Shown in pieces: positions 60,430-64,000 of a stretch of 64,000 nt of DNA (positions within the stretch are counted from its first letter, which is position 1; each line of letters opens with the position of its first letter). The DNA is taken from assembly GCA_910579685.1 (NCBI GenBank), contig CAJTVN010000007.1:66399-130398 (forward strand). Reading direction: 5' to 3'. The notes beneath the pieces are model-generated. The model was given only the letters and a program-made list of their open reading frames with translations, made no database searches and was not told the origin of the DNA. The position numbers and the translations under genes were made by a program. The DNA comes from an uncultured Lachnospiraceae bacterium (GTDB lineage: Bacteria > Bacillota > Clostridia > Lachnospirales > Lachnospiraceae).

Positions 60430-61563
60430 ATGGATTTCATACCAGTAAATGAACCGTTATTAAACGGAAACGAAAAAAAATATCTTTGCGAGTGTATTGA
60501 TACAGGCTGGATTTCTTCGGAAGGTCCGTTTGTCAAAGAATTTGAACAGAAGATGAGCGCTTCTGCGGGTAGAAAATATGGGATTGCGGTATCAAACGGC
60601 ACGGCGGCATTGGAGGTGGCAGTGCAGGCGTTGGGGATTGGAGCGGGTGACGAAGTGATTATGCCTGCCTTCACAATTATTTCCTGCGCAATGGCCGTCA
60701 CTAAGGCAGGGGCCGTACCGGTATTGGTTGACAGTGACATGCATACTTGGAACATGAAGGCTGAGGAAATCGAGGCGAAGATAACACCCAGGACGAAAGC
60801 CATCATGATTGTCCATTTATACGGGCTCCCGGTTGAGGCGGATCCGATTCTTGCACTGGCAGAAAAATATGGTCTCAAAGTCATAGAAGATGCGGCGGAA
60901 ATGCATGGTCAGACATATAAAGGAAAACCATGCGGAAGTTTTGGGGACATCAGTACCTTCAGTTTTTATCCGAATAAGCATATCACAACCGGTGAGGGCG
61001 GTATGGTGGTGACGGATGATGAGGATCTGGCGCAGAGATGCCGTATGCTGCGGAATCTCTGCTTTCGAAAAGATGTCCGCTATGTGCATGACGAGATCAG
61101 TGATAATTACCGTTTTACCAATCTGCAGGCGGCGGTAGGACTGGCACAGCTGGAGCGTTTGGACGAGTTTGTGGCACGTAAACGTACTATGGGCAGGTAT
61201 TATACAGAGCGGCTGAAGGACGTGGAGGGCCTGATGCTTCCGATAGAGAAGACCGGCTATGCGGATAATATTTATTGGGTGTACGGAATCGTATTGAATC
61301 CGGATATTCAGACAGATAATAAAACAATCCAGAAGCTATTAGCGGATGAAGGGATCGGTTCCAGAACCTTTTTCTGGTGTATGCATGAACAGCCGGTATA
61401 CCGGAAACAGGGATTGTTTCATGGAGAGAACTATCCGAATGCAGAGTATCTTGCAAGGAAAGGGTTCTATATCCCGAGCGGTTTGGCATTGACGCAGGAG
61501 CAGATGGATCAGGTCGTAACGGGAGTGAAGCGTGTCATGGCTCGGGTAAAGGATTTGAAATGA
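60430..61563 (+). CDS. DegT/DnrJ/EryC1-type aminotransferase (perosamine synthase-like)
   Basis: The 377-residue PLP enzyme has IPVNEPLLNGNEKKYLCECIDTGWISSEGPFVKEFE, typical of GDP-perosamine synthase and related C4 aminotransferases, with the PLP lysine in SFYPNKHITTGEGGMV. It could make a 4-amino-4,6-dideoxy sugar or substitute for LegC. Base composition is richer in GC than the preceding genes, suggesting a different origin. Confidence 0.87.
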   Translation: MDFIPVNEPLLNGNEKKYLCECIDTGWISSEGPFVKEFEQKMSASAGRKYGIAVSNGTAALEVAVQALGIGAGDEVIMPAFTIISCAMAVTKAGAVPVLVDSDMHTWNMKAEEIEAKITPRTKAIMIVHLYGLPVEADPILALAEKYGLKVIEDAAEMHGQTYKGKPCGSFGDISTFSFYPNKHITTGEGGMVVTDDEDLAQRCRMLRNLCFRKDVRYVHDEISDNYRFTNLQAAVGLAQLERLDEFVARKRTMGRYYTERLKDVEGLMLPIEKTGYADNIYWVYGIVLNPDIQTDNKTIQKLLADEGIGSRTFFWCMHEQPVYRKQGLFHGENYPNAEYLARKGFYIPSGLALTQEQMDQVVTGVKRVMARVKDLK

Positions 61564-61611
61564 TATCATCAGATCGGCGGAGAATCGTTTATAGGGGGAC
61601 AGGGAAAAGAC

Positions 61612-62046
61612 ATGGGGCAGGTTGAGGAAGTAAGGAAAAAAAATAGATTGCTGGCTATGATTATTCGCAATCATTACGAGTGCGATGGAGTGGATTTTAT
61701 CACGCCTGATGAATACTCTCAGCAGGTAGCATATATGCATCATCCGACAGGCAAAGTGATAGATGCGCATGTACATAATCTGGTTCACAGAAATGTGGTT
61801 ATGACGCAGGAGGTACTGTTTATTAAGAAGGGTATTTTGCGTGTAGACTTTTATGATGAATATGAGGATTACCTGGAGAGCAGAGATTTACATGAGGGAG
61901 ACATTATACTGCTTGTTTCAGGCGGACACGGCTTTCAGGTACTGGAAGAAGTGGAGATGGTAGAGGTGAAGCAGGGACCCTATACGGGAGATCAGGACAA
62001 ACGGCGGTTTGAAGGCGTAAACAGAGATCAGATTATTTACCAGTAG
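61612..62046 (+). CDS. Cupin-fold hypothetical protein
   Basis: The 144-residue protein has a cupin-like beta-barrel pattern (AHVHNLVHRNVVMTQEVLFIKKGILRVDFYDE, then GDIILLVSGGHGFQVLEEVEMVEVKQGPY), with histidines suited to metal binding. It lies between an aminotransferase and a methyltransferase in a compact trio, so a role in sugar modification is plausible, but no reaction is assigned. Confidence 0.7.
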   Translation: MGQVEEVRKKNRLLAMIIRNHYECDGVDFITPDEYSQQVAYMHHPTGKVIDAHVHNLVHRNVVMTQEVLFIKKGILRVDFYDEYEDYLESRDLHEGDIILLVSGGHGFQVLEEVEMVEVKQGPYTGDQDKRRFEGVNRDQIIYQ

Positions 62047-62060
62047 CGAGGAAACGTGTG

Positions 62061-62819
62061 ATGGAAGTTTTTCAGGATTATGCATATTACTACAATGCGT
62101 TTTATCGGGATAAGGACTATGCGGCAGAAAGCAGGCAGGTTGACATGCTGCTTGGAAGATATGGCAATCATATAAGGAAGATCATCAATTTTGGCTGTGG
62201 AACCGGAAGACATGATATTGAGTTGACAAAGCTTGGATACCGATGTACGGGACTGGATATGAGCCCGCTTATGATTGACATCGCAAGAGAAAACAGCAGG
62301 ATAGAGAAGTTACAGATTGACTTTGACGTGGCGGATATTTGCGAATACGAACCGATCCAAAAATATGACGCTGTGATATCCCTGTTTCACGTAATGAGTT
62401 ATCAAAACAGCAATGAAAAAATAATGGCAGCCTTTCGGACGGCTAGAAAAGCTCTAAGTAATGGCGGGTTGTTTTTGTTTGACGTATGGTATGGACCGGG
62501 TGTATTGAGCGATAAACCCTGTGTCAGGGTAAAAGAGGCGGAGGATGACCAGAACAGACTGGTAAGAATCGCCAGGCCGGTAATGCATGCGGAAAAAAAT
62601 TTGGTGGATGTCTGCTATGAGGTTTTTGTGATTGATAAAGGATCAAGTGAAACAAAGACAATAAATGAAACCCACAATATGAGGTATTTTTTTAAACCAG
62701 AGTTGGAGTTCTATTTGAGGGAGGCCGGCTTTGAATTGATGGATAGTCTGGATTGTGCAACACTTGGCGAGCCCGGTTATGATTCATGGACAAGTTATTT
62801 TGTGGCGCAGGCGGTATAA
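62061..62819 (+). CDS. Class I SAM-dependent methyltransferase
   Basis: The 252-residue protein has motif I INFGCGTGRHDIEL, TGLDMSPLMIDIA and YDAVISLFHVMSY, followed by FKPELEFYLREAGFELMDS, typical of sugar or small-molecule methyltransferases. ATG 62061 is preferred to the adjacent GTG. It likely methylates the sugar made by the upstream aminotransferase. Confidence 0.87.
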   Translation: MEVFQDYAYYYNAFYRDKDYAAESRQVDMLLGRYGNHIRKIINFGCGTGRHDIELTKLGYRCTGLDMSPLMIDIARENSRIEKLQIDFDVADICEYEPIQKYDAVISLFHVMSYQNSNEKIMAAFRTARKALSNGGLFLFDVWYGPGVLSDKPCVRVKEAEDDQNRLVRIARPVMHAEKNLVDVCYEVFVIDKGSSETKTINETHNMRYFFKPELEFYLREAGFELMDSLDCATLGEPGYDSWTSYFVAQAV

Positions 62820-62876
62820 AAAGACGTATTTGTGACGGAAGTGTATGTACTAATTTAAGAAGCGGAGAGCTGGTGT

Positions 62877-63662
62877 ATGAAAAAGTGTATTATTTGGGGA
62901 GCGGGAAATGATTACGATAGATTATATAATAATATTCAGTTTGAGGTATATAAAGAGAATATCGAAATTAAAGCAATAGTTTCAAGGAAAGAAAATATTT
63001 TCTGTAACTACATGGACAAGATTCCCCTTATTACAAAAGAAGAAATACGTAATTATGAATTTGATTATATTATTGTTTGTAGTGGTCATTTCTTTAATGA
63101 GATCAGCAATGAAGCTTGCTCAATTGGTATTGAAAGAAATAAGGTGTTAAATGGCTGCGTATTTACTTATGCTCATTTTGATTTTAACAAATATATTCAA
63201 CTGATCGAAAACCCGATAACAATTATAAGCGATGATTGTTGGGGAGGACAAGTATATCATGCCCTTTTTCTGCAATTTAATTCCCCTACTATAAATATTA
63301 ACTGGAAAAAGGAAGAATATGCGAAATTTGTTTCGGATTTATCCTATTATTTACGGCAGCCGTTGAGGTGCGGCAGAGAGGGAAATCTCGATACGGGCGA
63401 ATATCCTATCGGGTTGCTTGGGGAGAATGAAAAAGAGGTGCAAATGGAATTAATACATAATATTAGCTTTCAAGAGGTGAGGCAACAGTGGGAAAGACGA
63501 GTGAAAAGAGTAAATTTTAATAATATCTTTGTGAAATTCGGATTAAATAAAAGAGATAATTGGGAATATTATTTGAACATATTTGATTTATTGCCATATA
63601 AAAAAATTTGCTTCTTTTCCTATGTAAGAGATAAAGGAGCTTCCTGTATAATTCAAGTATAG
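62877..63662 (+). CDS. DUF1919-like exopolysaccharide protein, possibly truncated
   Basis: The 261-residue protein has an N-terminal sugar-binding Rossmann-like part (CIIWGAGNDYDRLYNNI, about 1-105) and a DUF1919-like part with TIISDDCWGGQVYHALFLQFNSPTINI. The frame ends abruptly at CIIQV, 105 bp before an IS110 transposase start, so the C-terminus may have been removed by insertion. The gene is AT-rich. Its biochemical role is unknown. Confidence 0.75.
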   Translation: MKKCIIWGAGNDYDRLYNNIQFEVYKENIEIKAIVSRKENIFCNYMDKIPLITKEEIRNYEFDYIIVCSGHFFNEISNEACSIGIERNKVLNGCVFTYAHFDFNKYIQLIENPITIISDDCWGGQVYHALFLQFNSPTININWKKEEYAKFVSDLSYYLRQPLRCGREGNLDTGEYPIGLLGENEKEVQMELIHNISFQEVRQQWERRVKRVNFNNIFVKFGLNKRDNWEYYLNIFDLLPYKKICFFSYVRDKGASCIIQV

Positions 63663-63692
63663 GGAATTCCAAGAAAGAAGGTTGAGAAAAAA

Positions 63693-63761
63693 ATACCTCA
63701 GAGTAAAATAAGATTACTGACTTCGGCAGGTTAGTGAAAATCTTATTGAACAGAGAGGTAT
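63693..63761 (+). ncRNA. Large hairpin before the IS110 transposase (bridge-RNA or translation-blocking candidate)
   Basis: ATACCTC (63693-63699) pairs with GAGGTAT (63755-63761) and AATAAGATT (63707-63715) pairs with AATCTTATT (63739-63747). Inner short pairs leave internal loops. In IS110-group elements the region 5' of the transposase encodes the bridge RNA. The right arm also covers the GAGAGG ribosome site of the transposase, so a read-through-blocking role is equally possible. Confidence 0.5.
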
Positions 63762-63766
63762 CTAAA

Positions 63767-64000
63767 ATGAATTGTAACATACAAAACGCAAAAATTGCAT
63801 CCATAACTGAAAAAACTTTGATTGTTGGAATCGATGTGGGAAGTGAAACCCACTATGCCAGGGCATTCGACTGGCGCAACTATGAATATACCAGAAAGCC
63901 ACTGGAATTCAGTAACACAGAGGCAGGGTTCCAGACATTCAAAGCATGGATGGAGGATATGGCGGCGAAACACGGTAAAACTGCTGTAATACCGGGCATG
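63767..64000 (+). mobile_element. IS110 family transposase, 5' part (runs off the window)
   Basis: ATG 63767 opens a frame of 78 codons with no stop before the window ends. The product has TLIVGIDVGSETHYARAFDW, the first acidic motif (D of GID) of the IS110 DEDD/RuvC-like transposase domain. IS110 elements integrate without terminal inverted repeats through a bridge RNA. The left end of the element should lie before 63693, near or inside the preceding DUF1919-like gene. Confidence 0.88.

Overview
The window looks like the chromosome of a motile, low-to-mid GC Firmicute of the Lachnospiraceae type. The evidence is clostridial-style genes with strong AGGAGG ribosome sites, an flgM-flgN-flgK-flgL-fliW-csrA-flaG-fliD-fliS late flagellar cluster, perfect SigD-type promoters, a BMP-family nucleoside ABC importer and many gut-type glycan genes. 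The genus cannot be fixed from the sequence alone. No rRNA, tRNA or CRISPR array was seen.

Layout. 1-2411: end of an unidentified gene, greA and lysS. 2525-5649: a two-gene restriction-modification system of BcgI (type IIB) architecture, with a nuclease-methylase polypeptide and a separate specificity subunit. 5710-7104: membrane diguanylate cyclase. 7142-11254: carbohydrate utilisation (GH140-like hydrolase, GH4 glycosidase and a divergent AraC regulator). 11244-13729 on the minus strand: TlpA-like thioredoxin, CcdA and an Rpn/PD-(D/E)XK nuclease with a heptad-repeat tail. 14066-17329: a giant GH106-like protein fused to a complete AadA-type nucleotidyltransferase. 17464-24577: purine salvage (apt, NCS2 permease, BMP lipoprotein, ABC ATPase and two permeases).

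24718-36314 is the late flagellar block: anti-sigma FlgM, chaperone FlgN, two tandem FlgK paralogues, FlgL, FliW, CsrA, two embedded glycosyltransferases, FlaG, FliD, FliS and a FliT-like protein. SigD promoters precede flgM and flaG, and a CsrA-type hairpin overlaps the flaG Shine-Dalgarno. 36595-39288 is a lone 897-residue double ATPase (KGGVGR-type ParA domain plus a second P-loop domain), a probable conflict or defence gene.

39356-63662 is a large glycan locus, AT-rich from about 42,300 to 60,400. It holds legionaminic-acid genes (legB, ptmE-like, legH-like, legI and legF), a module that should make a 3-amino, N-formylated or N-acylated uronate-type sugar (WlbA-like oxidoreductase, WbpE-like aminotransferase, LpxD-like acyltransferase and formyltransferase), several glycosyltransferases, two radical-SAM proteins and methyltransferases. 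Its position beside the flagellar genes suggests flagellin or surface glycosylation. The first gene after the boundary, a methyltransferase, is split by a G10 tract and looks phase-variable, currently OFF. The window ends inside an IS110-family transposase preceded by a large hairpin, and the insertion may have truncated the last glycan gene.
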